DNA of 64,000 bases from Astragalus membranaceus (lineage: Eukaryota > Streptophyta > Magnoliopsida > Fabales > Fabaceae), in the NCBI GenBank assembly GCA_039519185.1, contig CM076847.1:43806916-43870915 (forward strand), in the 5' to 3' direction. Position numbers and translations under genes: made by a program. Positions 47,291 to 60,800 of this stretch are shown piece after piece (position 1 is the first letter of the stretch; each line of letters begins with the position of its first letter). The notes under the pieces were generated by a model. That model was given only the letters and a program-made list of their open reading frames with translations. It was not told the DNA's origin and ran no database searches.

Positions 47291-48579
47291 TATTATACTC
47301 ATTTCTATGATTTGGTGCTAAATGATATATGTGTTAATATCTTGGAGTACAAGTTGATCTCCCCATCATGACTAAGCTAAATCAAGTTTTCTTATGATTC
47401 TTATGCGTAATTCAATGCTTAAAAGAATCTTTTTGCACAACCTTTGATTCTAAACACTCCATATTGGTATAATATTCATAAACATGTTTGGATGTACGGT
47501 TTGTTGTTTTGAATGGTTTCATTAAGTTGTAGGATTGGATAACATGTCAATATTCAATGTGAAATGTATCCTTCAAATTGTTGGACTGTATGATGCATTG
47601 TTGAGTGCCATTTGAATTATGTCTTACATGCTGAGAAAGATGCACTTCTTATTTATCATGTGATCCTTTTTCAAGTATATAAATGGGTGCAAAAGGGCAA
47701 AGGCTTAACATTGTTTTATGAAATTTAAAATCTTTGAAGACAGGTTATCTGATGTGTGTGCACTAAGTGTATTATTGTCAAACTTTGATATGTGCATTCT
47801 AAAGAACATATTCCTGTGAAAATCTTTTAAAGTTCGGATTTATTTTCTCAAGTCTGAAATATGATTAACGTAATATTTTGAGCAGGAAAAAGGACAAAGT
47901 CTCATATTTTAATCATTAAATCTAAGTCATCTTATGTCTTTTATCAAATCTGATTTTTGTGCATATTTATTGTTATATCTGGTTTCCAAAAGCCTCTTAG
48001 CACTTATAGATCTAAAGACAAAAGATTGAATGATTCAAACTTGACTTGCACATCTTGAGAAACCTATACTTTATTTGATGCCTAACTCTAGGAATATGAT
48101 CTTGGTTTTACAAAATTTGATATTCTGGTATAATTGTTACAAAAGATCCTTCTTCAACATGTTCTATCTTAATGTCCAAGTATTGGACTTAAGATTGGAA
48201 GGTTTTCAAAAAGTGTTTCTCATTTTTGTTTCTTCTTGCGAAATTGATTGCCTTCTTAAAAATGTTTGATATAAAATGAGCAATGAATGCTAAATCTGAT
48301 TTATGGGAAATGAAATCTACCCACTTGTGCTTTTGAATATGTGTTTGACACATTACAAACAAGAATGAACTGTTTCGAAATAGATATATGATAATCTTGT
48401 TCCTCTTTCATAGTCTCCACTCAAAAATTGACATGTGAACTCCATATAGCATATGAATGCATTTTTCTGCAAAATGAGTCTTACTTGCTGCATACTCTTG
48501 TTGTGATAGATGTTTTAAAAGTATTTTAAACAATGAAACTAGTGATAGTAACATCTATGATATCTCACACACTTTTACT
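47291..48579. other. Unassigned A/T-rich sequence between CACTA-2 and CACTA-5
   Basis: It continues the sequence interrupted at 21383. I see no credible gene. The frame at 48075-48269 has no recognisable feature. TATAAATGGGTGC at 47679 could be a promoter element of an LTR. It may be a 3' or LTR part of a copia element, but I cannot show that. Confidence 0.35.
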
Positions 48580-48597
48580 CACTAGTGCAAAAAAGGG

Positions 48598-48960
48598 ATT
48601 TAAAGTCAGGCGAAAAGGGGATTTAAAGTCAGGCGTCCGCTTGACTTTTATTAAGTCGACTTTGTATGTAAGGAGTTTTAAAGTCAAGCGATAGCCTGAC
48701 TTCGTAAGTCTGATTTAAAGTCAAGCATTTATTTCGCCTGACTTCGTAAGTCAGTTTTAAAGTCAAGCATTTATTTCGCCTGACTTCGTAAGTCAGTTTT
48801 AAAGTCAAGCATTTATTATTGCCTGACTTCGTAAGTATGATTTAAAGTCAAGCATTTATTATTGCCTGACTTCGTAAGTATGATTAAAAGTCAAGCATTT
48901 ATTATTGTCTGACTTCGTAAGTCTGTTTTAAAGTCAAGCATTATTGCGCCTGACTTTAAA
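48598..48960. repeat. CACTA-5 left subterminal array
   Basis: About eight units of the form TTTTAAAGTCAAGCATTTAT followed by GCCTGACTTCGTAAGTC, with about 58-60 base spacing. Each unit contains a short inverted repeat (AAGTCA...TGACTT). The matching right-end pieces are at 63029-63115. Confidence 0.9.
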
Positions 48961-49439
48961 AGTTTTTTTTTCTTTTTCAAATTTTAGTTTAATCTCCTAC
49001 ATACACCCTGGTTATACGATTTTGGTCATTCTCCCATCAAAACCAGCAAATAAAATTCTACACTTAAATTCAGCAAAACTAGCAAATAAAATTCTACACT
49101 TAAATTCATCACATTCTATAAGTACACCCAAAGCTAAAATTATCACTTTAAGTAGAATTCTACACTTTAAGTACAAAATACATCCAAAGCTAAATTACAT
49201 TAAAGCTAAGTACATCCAAATAGAATTCTACACTTAAATTCATCACATTGTACTTAAATTCATCATATACAACAATTCTCTATACCTATAAATCCATCAA
49301 TTCTCTATGAACATGCCAGTGATTTACTCATATGACAATGTCAAGCAATAAACCAGTAATCTACAAAACCAGTGAACAGCAGCAACTATGAACATATCCT
49401 TGATGATCCATACATGAAATTATAATTATGACTGAACAA

Positions 49440-49512
49440 AGGTAACTTCCACATTGTCCAGTATCTTCCATCATATCCAGCAACCAGCAGGGACACTCCA
49501 AAAGGCCTAACA
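49440..49512 (-). pseudogene. Captured 20S proteasome alpha-2 subunit exon
   Basis: The minus strand reads GVRPFGVSLLVAGYDGRYWT after an intact acceptor (CTTGGCAG). The GVRPFGVSLL(V/I)AG(Y/W)D block is diagnostic for the alpha-2 subunit of the 20S proteasome. The piece after GYD is not conserved, so the exon is truncated or altered. Confidence 0.75.
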
Positions 49513-50257
49513 CCACTGCCAAGACAAAAAAAAACTGGTTAGTCAAATTGACTTCAATGTGCCTAGACTTTTATATTGAACCAGTTTCACAGAAAATAAT
49601 TCAGAATTCAAAGACACTAGACTTTTATCTAGACAAAAATAACGTAATTTATGTATTTGGAAAAAGAGTTTCAACATGACCTGCAAACAAAAATGTTTCA
49701 ACATTAGAAACATAATTTAGCAAAAGAGTAAACTGTGTTGAGAATTAATTTGATCTCTAATTGCAGATTCACTTCCTAATAAAGTAATTTATGTTTAGTT
49801 GGAATGTATGCACTAGCACAAATGCTAGAGGATATGCATAGAAGATAGACCATCATTAAAAAATGGAACAGTGTTTGAGAATCAGAACTATTTAAGAAGT
49901 ACATAGTCATTGAATATAATGATAATTCAAGTATTCAACCTTTTTTAAACAAAGTCAACAAGGCTACAACTGTTAACTCTGTAAGAAATAATAATTAAAA
50001 GTCTCTTGTTGCTTCAAATATTTTACCAAGATACTATGAGAATTTTTTGGAATTTGTAAGCACTAAGCATATTTGATGGTGAAACAATGAGTTTTTTAAA
50101 GTTTGAGACTGCATGTTTACCACCTTCTGCTATTAAAAAATAGCATAACTTCACTTCATGTTGAATAAAATAAGAGATGAATAAATAAATGATATTTAAG
50201 AAAAATAAGAGATGAATAAAGAAATGATAAAAAGACAACATTGCACGTGATTGTTCC

Positions 50258-50259
<2 letters not shown>

Positions 50260-50301
<42 letters not shown>
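50260..50301. repeat. (GA)n microsatellite
   Basis: A run of GA units with one AAG interruption, directly beside the captured CIPK exon at 50307. Long GA/CT runs also occur in the CACTA-6 leader. Confidence 0.95.
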
Positions 50302-50304
<3 letters not shown>

Positions 50305-50306
50305 AC

Positions 50307-50791
50307 CTCATAGAGTCGTACAACATTTGGATGCTTGATTAACTTCATTGTAGCTACTTCCCTCTTGATCTGCAAAAATACATTAAAAAACATCTAAGAT
50401 ATGTTCAATACAAACTAAAATTTGCCAACATCTTGAAAGTTTTTGGAAAATGAAAAAGTTTTAATTTCAGTTTGTAGATTAAAACCATGAAACAGTTATG
50501 TCATAAAATTGTATTCTTGTTAAGAATTATATGAGGTAAAAGGACTATAAGAATTATATGTCATAGTGAAGAGGCAAGGTAAAAGGCCAAGTAAAGTTAC
50601 TATGTGAAAATCCAAACAGCACCTGTTCAGCCATCTTATGCTTGAGGACTTTCTCTTTGTCAAGAATTTTGAGAGCAACAGCATCTCCTGTTTGAGTTCC
50701 TTGCAAATTTCACCTTTGCAAATGTTCCTTCACCAATTGTCCTCCCAACCTCATATTTACCAACTCTTCTCTTGATTTTAGGTTGACTCAT
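50307..50791 (-). pseudogene. Captured CBL-interacting protein kinase (CIPK) exons
   Basis: Exon 1 (50791-50623, minus) starts MSQPKIKRRVGKYEVGRTIG, then EGTFAKVKFARNS, the glycine-rich ATP loop. A two-base deletion shifts the frame, after which KILDKEKVLKHKMAEQ follows with the catalytic Lys. The donor GTGCTG follows. Exon 2 (50369-50307) reads IKREVATMKLIKHPNVVRLY with splice signals TTTGCAG and GTGATC. This is the N-lobe of a CIPK3/9/23-like kinase. The C-lobe, activation loop and NAF domain are missing. Confidence 0.88.
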
Positions 50792-51197
50792 TCTCCACTC
50801 CTGTTAAGCTTTTTTGATAAACTGAACTTCTTCTCACTTATAAGGAATCCACTTGAATTACATATAAGAATTCAATATCTAACTAAACCAAATCTTATGC
50901 ACTCAATTGCAATGTTTCAAAACCAAATAAGCAGATTAGTTAACACAGATCCAACAATTATCAACAAGTAATGCATGCAGTGAATTAGAGAGATCTCAAT
51001 TTCATTGATCTTGGATTTAAGTTGAATGAAGAAAAAAAAAGAAAATTTTTTGGGATGAGCAGAATACCTTGGATTCACCAAAAAAAGAGGATCCATTAAT
51101 TATATTAATATATTATGAAAATCAACAAAGAGAGAGAGAGAGAAAAAGAACTAAAGTGACACATGCAGCAACAGTTACACGATGACTGGCTGCATAC

Positions 51198-51271
51198 TTC
51201 TTTTGAATCTCTGCTGGGCAGAAATGAAGCCGGTCATAGTCCAATCCACACTCGCCAACTGCAACCACCTA
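51198..51271 (-). pseudogene. Captured TatD-type DNase exon
   Basis: The minus strand reads VVAVGECGLDYDRLHFCPAE followed by IQKK. It is preceded by TATGCTAG (acceptor) and followed by GTATGC (donor). GE(C/I)GLDY carries metal-binding residues of the TatD nuclease family, and the D-R-L-H-F-C-P pattern is typical of the eukaryotic members. Confidence 0.8.
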
Positions 51272-52670
51272 GCATATGAAAAAAGATAAAGAAGAACAAA
51301 ACAGTTACTTCCAAATAGTTACTTGGACAGTAGTTTTTGAACTAAACCACAAGTTCTGCGAACAGTTACAAGGCTGACATGCACAACACCTTTCACAACA
51401 GTATTCTGGGAATTCTGAGAAACAGACAAAAAAGAGTTTTAGTACAAGTCCTAGCAATTAAAAATATGAACATAGAATAACTTTCTCTAATTTTATCATG
51501 GTAAACATCTGTCCTGATTTCTGAAAAACATCATTTCATAATATGCTAATTGATTTACCCATTGATACTAGTTGAATAAGACAAGAAACATAACATACAC
51601 TATGATCACTTCTATAACATGCTTTTGTCCAACATATTTTTATGTGTTGATGATACTAGGGGATTAAGGAGAGAGGAAATTGGAGCGTTGCGGCCTGCGG
51701 GTTCAAACCCATTTTTTCCCGATGTCTACACAGCACTTACATGTGTTTTATTACTTGTTTGTGTCTCTCAGAGCATTCTCTTCCTAAACCTAATACTACA
51801 ATAAGGCATGCAGCTACAAATAAAAAATAGAAATATATCATAATTTTAGAGAAATTATGTCTGAATGACACTGATACTTACCAGGACGCTTGCAATATCT
51901 GAAACCGTAGATTGTTCGCTCCTAGGAATAGCAAGCTGACTTGAATTTTGATTACAAGCTAGATTCTCACAGTGTAGAGGAAGTGGAGTGACAAAGGAAT
52001 TATTTCCTGTTAACGCCAAATCAAATTAACAAAGAGTGTCAATTAGACATAAGATACAACTCATGTAGCAAACTGAAGATTACCAAAGGCATGATTTTAT
52101 CTTGTTTCAATAATGACAGACAAATTCACCTGAGCATAGTCCCAAAAGACGGCGCCTTCCCAAGCTTACCATTGTTACTTCCAATCTAGTGCCAGAGCAC
52201 AATGATTAACTTTTTATGAAGGTAGAGTACCTTCACACAAATAGAAGATTTTCACAAAACGAAACGAATGAGCTGGAACCTGCAACTATAAGGGAAAAAC
52301 AACTTCCAAAGTAAAGGACTACAACTAGAAATCAGTATATAACATCAGAATACTAACATCAAAGAATGAAGACATTAATTAAACACAGATATAGAATTCC
52401 CAATTCAAGGATTAGCTAATACTCAAATTGATTATGATTATGCCTTAATGCTTAGACCACTTTATTCAAAAACCATACACAAACAAACAAATACAAATGC
52501 AGGTAAAGTAAACCTTGATCACCCTAAAATTTCAACCATTGGTATCCAGAATAAACCTTCATCAACAATAATTCAAATAAAAAATTCAACTTGATCACAG
52601 CAAAAATTACCATATTAACCTATCTCAACACACTGACAATAAACCCTTCCCCAAAAATTACCATATTAAC
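51272..52670 (-). other. CACTA-5 interior without identified gene
   Basis: Mixed intron-like sequence. 52010-51885 (minus) reads NNSFVTPLPLHCENLACNQN and PRSEQSTVSDIASVL, bounded by plausible splice sites, and may be another captured exon that I cannot name. 51640-51740 contains GCGGGTTCAAACCC, a tRNA B-box-like motif without a convincing A box. Nothing else is supported. Confidence 0.4.
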
Positions 52671-52829
52671 CTATCTTGCATATAGCTGGAAAAAGCGAAG
52701 TCCACGGATCCTCTGCACCAGATGCATTGTAGTCAAACACCATCTTTGGTAACTTTTGCTTTGCAACAGCCTCATACTCAGTAACATTGGTTATCTCCAT
52801 TTTTCAAGGCTGCCTTCAGGAATCCTGCA
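52671..52829 (-). pseudogene. Captured glycolate oxidase first coding exon
   Basis: The minus-strand ATG at 52800 begins MEITNVTEYEAVAKQKLPKM, then VFDYNASGAEDPWT. This is the N-terminus of peroxisomal (S)-2-hydroxy-acid (glycolate) oxidase. The usual YYASGAEDQWT is altered, and the frame then leaves the family (SLFPAICKIG). An acceptor (AACTTGCAG) precedes the 5' untranslated part and GTTAAT follows. The FMN-binding and catalytic regions are absent. Confidence 0.9.
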
Positions 52830-52959
52830 AGTTATTATCAATATTAACATAAATTACTATGTTTTCATTTCTTTCATCACAATCTGCAGCTACAAAGGTA
52901 AAGATATAGTAGGAAAGTAGAGGTGTCGATTTAAAGATGAGAAGATAGAATTTAATTAA

Positions 52960-53110
52960 TAACCTCAAGTAACATCTCAAGCTCCTCAACATCATTTTCC
53001 CCTTGAATTGATGCTACACTTCCTCTGCTGTGTATTTTTGAACCTTGATTTGGAGAGCTGCCATGTCTTCATCATCATCTAGTAGACAATGACGTTTTCC
53101 TGTTACTTGA
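52960..53110 (-). pseudogene. Probable captured MRS2/MGT magnesium transporter fragment
   Basis: Minus-strand frames give HCLLDDDEDMAALQ and, in a neighbouring frame, SVASIQGENDVEELEMLLEV. LL(D)DDEDMA and DVEELEMLLE are blocks of plant MRS2-type transporters, but here they occur in an unusual order and with a shift, so the piece is rearranged. The GMN pore motif is not present. Confidence 0.5.
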
Positions 53111-53384
53111 GCAGCAACAGTACCTCAAAGGGAACGACACTTCCAAAGTCTCCACACTCCAAAGACGGTTAATCTTCAATATCATTCACGAGATCCTCAA
53201 CCGTAACCATCGTTTGCCACCGTGGAAGGTGGAAAACGTACCGTCTTTGCAACGAATCTGGTCGTTCTTTCTCTGTTCTTCTCATAAGGCAAAAACCAGA
53301 AACTCAGATTAGGGTTTTCGTTTGGGTGGAAATCAGAAGTAAAAAACAAAGGGTTTCTTACGATCACTACAACATTTAAAAATT

Positions 53385-53660
53385 GTTGCTAGAACTATAA
53401 AAAATGTTGCCCGAAAGTATAGGCAACATTTTCCAGGTGTAGACTAAGCCAGTGTTACCTATTGTCTATGGCAACATTCTCGAAAAATGTTGCCTATAGG
53501 TTACGAAGAGGCAACATTTATCGTCCACACCTAACGCAACATTTAGAGAATGTTGCAACATTTAAGTACAGGTCATAACTATTCCCTAAACATTAACAAA
53601 ACAACATTTTATAACTGTTGTCTTTTATATAGACAACAATTTTTAACTGTTGTACATAGT
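53385..53660. repeat. CACTA-6 left subterminal array
   Basis: Diverged units around GGCAACATTTTCCAGG, CAACATTCTCGAAAAATGTTGCC and TTTTTAACTGTTGT alternate in both orientations. The opposite array is at about 62420-62700. 53661-54083 is A/T rich and empty. Confidence 0.85.
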
Positions 53661-54083
53661 ATATAAGGAACACTTTTAACATGTAACTTTGTAGCTAAAA
53701 GTACCAAAAATATTTTGCAACTCTACTCTTAATTTTATTTTCATTTCATAAAATTATTAAAAATACTATTACATTAAACAAACATCTTTACCTTAACATT
53801 ATATATAATCCATACACATACAAATAAAACTAAAATTTGATTATATTCAACACAGTTAGCTTTAAATTTTAATGATATAATTGGTAAATTAAAATAAATG
53901 GATTAAGTGCAAAATATATAATGTATAAATTTTTTTAACAATCAAACTAGTTCAAACACCAATTCGAATCCATAATCATAAACAAACTGACATCGTAGTT
54001 TAATCAATTCCAATCCTAAAGGAAGAACTTGTAATAAAAAACAAATCCAAGATGAATATATAGGGAATCAAAGTTCTTCATCT

Positions 54084-57000
54084 TGAAACTCATCGGGATA
54101 ATCTTCCAACACATCATCTTCATCTTCTCCAATGATATCGTTCTGCATATAAGAATGAAAAACAGCTATAATGTAATAATTTTTTGAATGATGTAGATAT
54201 AATAAAACAATTATTATATATATATATTAGTTACCTTTCTACAATGTGGAACGTGTGTAGATGTAGAAGAATGTGGTTGTCGAACAATCTTTGGCGAACT
54301 ATTTATGTCTTCAGGAGATATTCCAATCAAATCTTCCAATGATTCCACACTAATTCCAGGACGACATTGTTGGAGTAAGACATTAAAAGCATATTGCAAC
54401 TTACCCACTGTATCTCCCAAATTCTCCATTTTTTCATTTAATGAAGCGACCTCTTCATTATGTGCTTGTTTTAGAGCATTGATCTTTTCTTTTTGTTTTA
54501 AAGAAGTTTTTGTGACATTTCTTCTCATACAACGCATCATTCCGGGATGTTCTTTCCCAAGCACAGCTTGAAAAGCTTCTCCACTATATTCTTCATTCTC
54601 AAACAATTGTTGAACTTGAGACTAATAAAAAAAATGAAATTAGACAAATCCACTTATATAAATAATAGCTAAAAAATTGAACCAAATACTTCTATTATCA
54701 ACAAACAAAAAAATTACCCAATTTAGGGATAATTTTTTCACTTACAATTGTATTTTTAGTTTCTGGATCCATCTGTTTTCCTTTATTCCCTTTCCGAGTT
54801 TCAATAAAAATTTCTGCTTGGGTGGGCTCTCTCTTTTCCTTTGCACGCTACAAAAACAAAACACAAGGAAAATGAGTTTTCTCAAAATTAGGTAGAAAAC
54901 TGGTACTATATCAGAACAAACAGACACTCCAAAATCAGGTACTATATCAGAACACGCATAATCTTTTACGGTACCATTCTAAAACATCTGCCATTGTGTC
55001 ACTATGTACATCCCTAACAGACTCAGGACGTGCCACCAAGTAATCAGCTCCACAAGTAAAGATGCACCAATGCACTCAATTTTGTAGGTATAAGTTGATC
55101 ATCAGTATCACCATGGCCAAAAGGTCCAGCCTCTCCCCCACTTCAATGAGCAGCACCATTTCCAGCAGTTAAAGGATCATAATTAAAAGGGTGGAAAAGA
55201 ACCATAGAAGTCATGCTTTTGTTAAAGATTGAGATGATATGGGGATGCTTCTTTGATATAATTGGACTATAAGCCCTTTGGAAGAACTTTCTACAACTTA
55301 TCTTATATGCATTATGAATAGGGTGCAACCAAGTCTTGCAAGCGAGACCATTAACAAAATGGATAGTCCATTGAGTCGTCCACAAATTATTACCCTTCAA
55401 AATAATTATACCTCAACCCATGAAATTACACTGCTTCTCACTTCTCAGTCACAAAGTAAGATCAAGGCACCAAAGAGGAATTTGATAATCCTGATTAATC
55501 TCAAAGGCAATAAAATAGTACATAGAAATCATATATAGAAAGTAAAGAAAAGAAGATAACCAAATAAAGAAAAGAAGATAACCAAATAAACATCAACAGA
55601 TGCTATGTAACAGCGCTAGCAGAAAAGGAGAGAGAGCTAAGATCAATTGCAAAGAGAATAAAATTAGCAACAGATCAATATAAGAATATCAGGGACTACC
55701 CAAACATCATTGGCAAAGCACAAAGAACATTACCAAATTTTCACGAGTTATTGCAAAGTTTCTAGGGCCCGTTCGATGCCTCCACTTCTGCTTAGCTCTG
55801 CTTCTTTTGTTCCTTTCACTAGTTGCCTGCATATTAAATTAATAAGAATAAAACAACCATTTATTATGTATTTCTCATACTTGCACTAAAATCAATTTAA
55901 ATCTTACTTTTACAATATCCAAACTCCAATATTCACAAAGCTGCCTAAAATGAGGTTCTGGTACATTTGAAGGACGATGTTTGAGCCTAGCAGTCATGTT
56001 TGAATACTTCAAAAAAACATCCTTCTTAATTTTGCATTTATATCGTCTCCAAGCATCTCTAACAGTAGTCTCAACCCAATCTCGTGCTTCTTCCGGTAAA
56101 ATGAACTTTAACTAAAATATGTAAAGAAAAAATTGTTAAAAAAATCAAATGCACCATACTATAAACCAAGGAGACATGTATAATCATTTTGATTATATAT
56201 ACATGCCTTAGTGAATGCCCAAATACGCTTTATATTGCGGTCTGGTACGTTTGTCCAATTTGTATATGTTAGAGGACAAAATGTTGCTTTCCTAGCCAGC
56301 GTTCCCAAGAAGAGGCTTAAGTTAGAAACTGCTTTATTAGTAGGCCCAATGGGCTGACCATCGTCATTAAAGGTCACTTCTTCTCGCTCTTCCAAAGTTC
56401 TTGCATGAATATTGTTGCACAAAGTTAGCCCTCGTGTTCTTCTCTTTGATGTTCCTAGTTTTTTATTACAAAAGTCATCAACATAATAAATTAAAATCTA
56501 TTTATCAGCACTATATGAATAACTTATGTAAACATTAACATGAAATTAATTTAGTTTACCTTCTTCCACTTCTTTATTAGTGTATGCCACTTCCTCTTCT
56601 TGATTAATATCTCCCCCAGGTTGTGCAAAAAACTCCATATCTTCCAGTGGTTCTTGCTCTCTATTTCTCCTAGATGATGTTTGGTTTTGATTCACTTTAA
56701 GGGCTGTTTGGAGCTACTATTGCAGTTGTTGGGGGCATTTTCTCCTTCCAAGGACTTGGTTGTAGCCTTTCCTTTTGAGTGTTGAAGTTGAATGAAGTCA
56801 TTAATAGTCATTGATGGGCATAATGGCACCTTCTTTACCTTTTTAGAGCATTGAGTTTTGGACATCACTGTGTCCAAAGAAAGCTTTTGTTGGACATGTT
56901 TATCAGACTTTGTTGCAATGTTTCTGTTCATGTTGCTATCTCCCTCATCTAGACCTTTACTATTCCCTTGTAGATTCTCAAGCAACATATCCATTGTAGC

Positions 57001-57681
57001 TTTCCCATGCTTTCTTTTCTTTGATGTCCCTAATTTTGGAGCCATTAAAAAATACAAAATAAACAATTATTTATAAGAACAAAGAAAAAAATGTACATAC
57101 TTTTCTTTTTCTGTAATTACTATCATGAATATCTGTTACCTTGTTCACTTTCTTTGTTTGTAACTACCACTTGATGTTCTTGGTTAGCATATCCATCAAC
57201 TTGTGCAAAACCTTCCATAGCTTCATGATTCTTCAATTTTTCTTTATTTCTTTGAGATGATGATTGAATCTGATTCACTTTGACTCTCTCTTTTTTCTCT
57301 TCCATCCTACCAATTGTAATGAGGCCACGGGTTCTTTTCTTTGTTTTTTCTACTTCTTGAGTAGAGTCATCTAAAAAATTTGAAAATCAAAAAATATCTA
57401 TAAAAAATTTGCAATCATTATAATAAAACAAGAAATTAATTTAGTTTACCTTCTACAACTTCTACAACCTCTTGAACCTTTGCTTTAGTATTCCCTTGTA
57501 GCCTTTCATGCAATTTATCAATTTTCTCCTGCTTAACTTGCTTAAATTTCTTTGCCAACTCAATGCTTGATCTATATTCTTTTTGTAGGAAAGAAAAATC
57601 AGAACTTTTCTTTGTGGGGCTTTGACTACACTTTCTAGCCGTAGATCCATCATCTCCTGCACGCTTCAGTAATCTATTCAT
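54084..57681 (-). CDS. TNP1-like gene of CACTA-6, multi-exon
   Basis: Second gene of the element, expected to bind its subterminal repeats. Minus-strand exons I can read: 57681-57436 (MNRLLKRAGDDGSTARKCSQ, coiled coil FKQVKQEKIDKLHERL), about 57370-57138, 57066-56570, about 56460-56205 (GQPIGPTNKAVSNLSLFLGT, VPDRNIKRIWAFTK), 56112-55910 (EEARDWVETTVRDAWRRYKC, LKHRPSNVPEPHFRQLCEYW), 55830-55735, 54848-54745 (EPTQAEIFIETRKGNKGKQM), 54623-54233 (long coiled coil QAHNEEVASLNEKMENLG) and an acidic last exon 54144-54084 ending in QDEELDS. The middle exons match the Ptta/En/Spm (Transposase_24) family. No Ulp1 part is present. 54860-55730 is intron or captured sequence with no clear exon. Confidence 0.7.
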
Positions 57682-57862
57682 CTGGCTAACTACTGGACTA
57701 TAAAAAGGAAAAACACATATGTTACATAAATAGATAATACAATTAATACAGCATTCCTAGAAACTGGTATATGATAAAACATATATAAGGAGAAATACAT
57801 TAAATTAATTACCGGATTATTATACACTATAACACCTACTATGCAACCTACTCCGTAAAGTC

Positions 57863-60800
57863 TCATGTACTATCATCACAACTAGAATCATCAGTGGTTT
57901 CGTCCTCACTTTCAAAACTTCCTTCATCATCAATACTTTTTCCTTTTTGTTGAAGATAAAGTTCAGATAGAGGCTTTTCAAAGATATCATCTGGTATATC
58001 TTTCCTAACTAAGTCAACTTCACAATCATCCTTTGAGAAAACAAGGTTTGAATTCTCATATTCATGGCCATCTGAATTAGAACTTTCTCCCATGTCAAAT
58101 GAATCCCTTGGAAGTGCCTTCAAAACATAATGTCTATTTTTTTATACGGATCTTCAATATAGAAGCATTGCTGCACTTGAGATGCTAGTACAAATGGATC
58201 ATTCTTGTAGCACTTTTTATTCAAGTAAACACATTTCAACCCGTATTTATCTTCTTCAGCTACAAACCAATCACATTTGAACAATACATATTTAGCATGA
58301 CCATAATAGTCTAACTCTATGATATCCTTTATTGTTCCATAGTAGGTCACACTAACTTTTTCTGAATGTTCATCCTCTTCACTTCTAAAGCTTAAAGACT
58401 CTAAGGTCACACCACTATTTTGAGTTTTTAGCCTTGCTTCACGTGCTCTTGTATGAAACCTATACCCATTAATAACATAGCCAGAAAACCTTCTGCAAAC
58501 ATTATTTGGTCCCCTAGACAACACCTTTATCCATTCAGATATTTCTTCATTCACGACACGTGCTTCAAACCATTCAATGAAATCTTCTCTTTGATTTGAA
58601 GCTTTACTCCTCTTTCTTCTTTTCCGGGGATTATAAACATCAACCTCATGCTCTCTACAACAGAAAACCAATCTGTCAATGCAAAGGGAAAAAAACACAC
58701 ATTATAAGAATGAAAGGTTTTAGTAAGTTGATGATAGTACCTAATGTATTCTTGCACTTCATCACAGTTGAATAAGATATACCCGTGGGCTTGATTTTGG
58801 GATTTTTGATCAATAGAAACTAGTTTCTTTCCCCCAATAGGATGACCGATGTTAGGAATGTCATCACTATTTCGTGTCATTCTATTCATTCTTGTATCTA
58901 CCCCACTAGACAAATATCTTGAACAAAATGTCAGGGACTCTCTAACCAAGTATGCTTCAGCGATAGAACCCTCAGGGCGACTCTTATTACGAACAAAAGA
59001 CTTTAAATCACCCAAATATCTTTCCATATAATACATCCATCGAAATTGAACCGGTCCACCCAATCTGACCTCATTTGCCAGGTGAATTGGTAAGTGAACC
59101 ATTATATCAAAGAAACTTGGAGGGAAGATTCGCTCTAGTTGGCAAAGAGTTTCTGCAATCTCTACTTCCAAGTGATCTAAAATTTTCGGGTCGATGACCT
59201 TTTGGCATAAACACCGGAAGAAGGAACATAGCCGAATAATAGGAATGGAAACTTGATCGGGGGTTATCCCTCTTATTGCTACTTGTAATAAGTAATGTAG
59301 CAAAATATGAGCATCATGGCTCTTGTACCCAAAAATCTTCCCTTCATTAACTTGAACACATCGAGAAATATTAGAAGCAAGGCCATCAGGAAGTTTCACT
59401 GACCTTAAAACACCACAAAAAATAGATTTCTCATGCTTGGTAAGGGAGAAACATGCTTTTGGGATTTGAGTTTTCCTACCATCACTTGTTGCCTTCAAGT
59501 GTAGATTCTTTCTAATCCCCATGTCTTGAAGGTCTAAGCGAGCATTTGCATGATCCTTTTTCTTCCCATCAATCTCTAAGAAAGTCCCAATTATATTATC
59601 ACATATGTTCTTCTCTATGTGCATTACATCAAAATTATGACGTAAATTATTATCCTTCCAATATGGTAATTGCCAAAAGATAGACTTCTTCTTCCATGGA
59701 CCTTTCATTTTTTTCTTTGATTTCCCCTCCCCTCCCAACACGTCAGGGATGGCTTGCAAGTCTTCTAAAATTCTCGTTGCATTTAACAAGGAGGGTGCCG
59801 ACCTATATTCTGTCTTTCCATTAAAAGAAACCTTATTTGACCTCCATATATGATTCGAATCCAAAAAGACTCGATGGCCCATATAACACATCTTGCGACT
59901 ATGCTTTAAGTAAGTAGAAGAAGTTTCGTAATTACAAGCAGGGCAAGCAAACTTGCCTTTAGTGCTCCAACCGGATAACATGGCATATGCAGGGTAGTCA
60001 CTAACAGTCCACAACAGAGCTGCGCGCATTTGAAATGACTGATTTTTGGAAATATCATATGTTTCAACCCCAACATCCCACAACAACTTTAACTCCTCAA
60101 CAAGTGGTTGTAGATACACATCAATTGCATCTCCGGGTGATCGTGGTCCAGGAATTAGTAATGACATCATACAATTTTCTGCCTTCAAGCATAAATTTGG
60201 CGGATAATTGTATATTGTTAATACCACCGGCCATGTGCTATGTGAGAGGTTCATTGTCCTAAATGGATTAAACCCATCACTAGCCAACCCAAGCCTAATA
60301 TTACGAGCATCAAGAGAAAAATCTGGATGTTTTCCATCGAAGTCTTTCCATTCTTGACCATCAGCAGGATGTCTCAACTTACCATCTCTTGAACGCTCTT
60401 CTGCATGCCACCTTAATGAGTCAGCTGTCTTTGAACACATAAAGAGCCTTTTCAATCTAGGAATTAAAGGAAAATGCCTTAGCACTTTGGCGGGAACCTT
60501 GTGGGCTTTTTTAGATTCTTCAATATCACAATCAACTTCCGGATATTTAATCCACCTTGATTCTCCACATATATGACATGATTCTGACCTCTCATGTTCT
60601 TTCCAAAACAACATACAATTTTTGGGACATGCATCAATCTTCTTATAGTCTAGGCCCAAGTCCTTTATCATAGATTTAGTTTTATTGAAAGAAATAGGAA
60701 TATTTAAATCTGGCATGGCCTCTTTCAACAACTCTAGGAGAGCAGTGAATGAAGCATTGCTCCATCCATAGAGACATTTCAACAAATACAACCTGATAGT

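Noticed and set aside
51619..51804. tRNA gene or SINE suggested by GCGGGTTCAAACCC
   Set aside because: A B-box-like motif is present, but I find no A box at the right distance, no acceptor stem and no poly-A or flanking duplication.
55143..55400. 85-codon minus frame in the CACTA-6 second gene intron
   Set aside because: It has no recognisable motif and no clear splice connection. I could not support it as an exon or captured gene.
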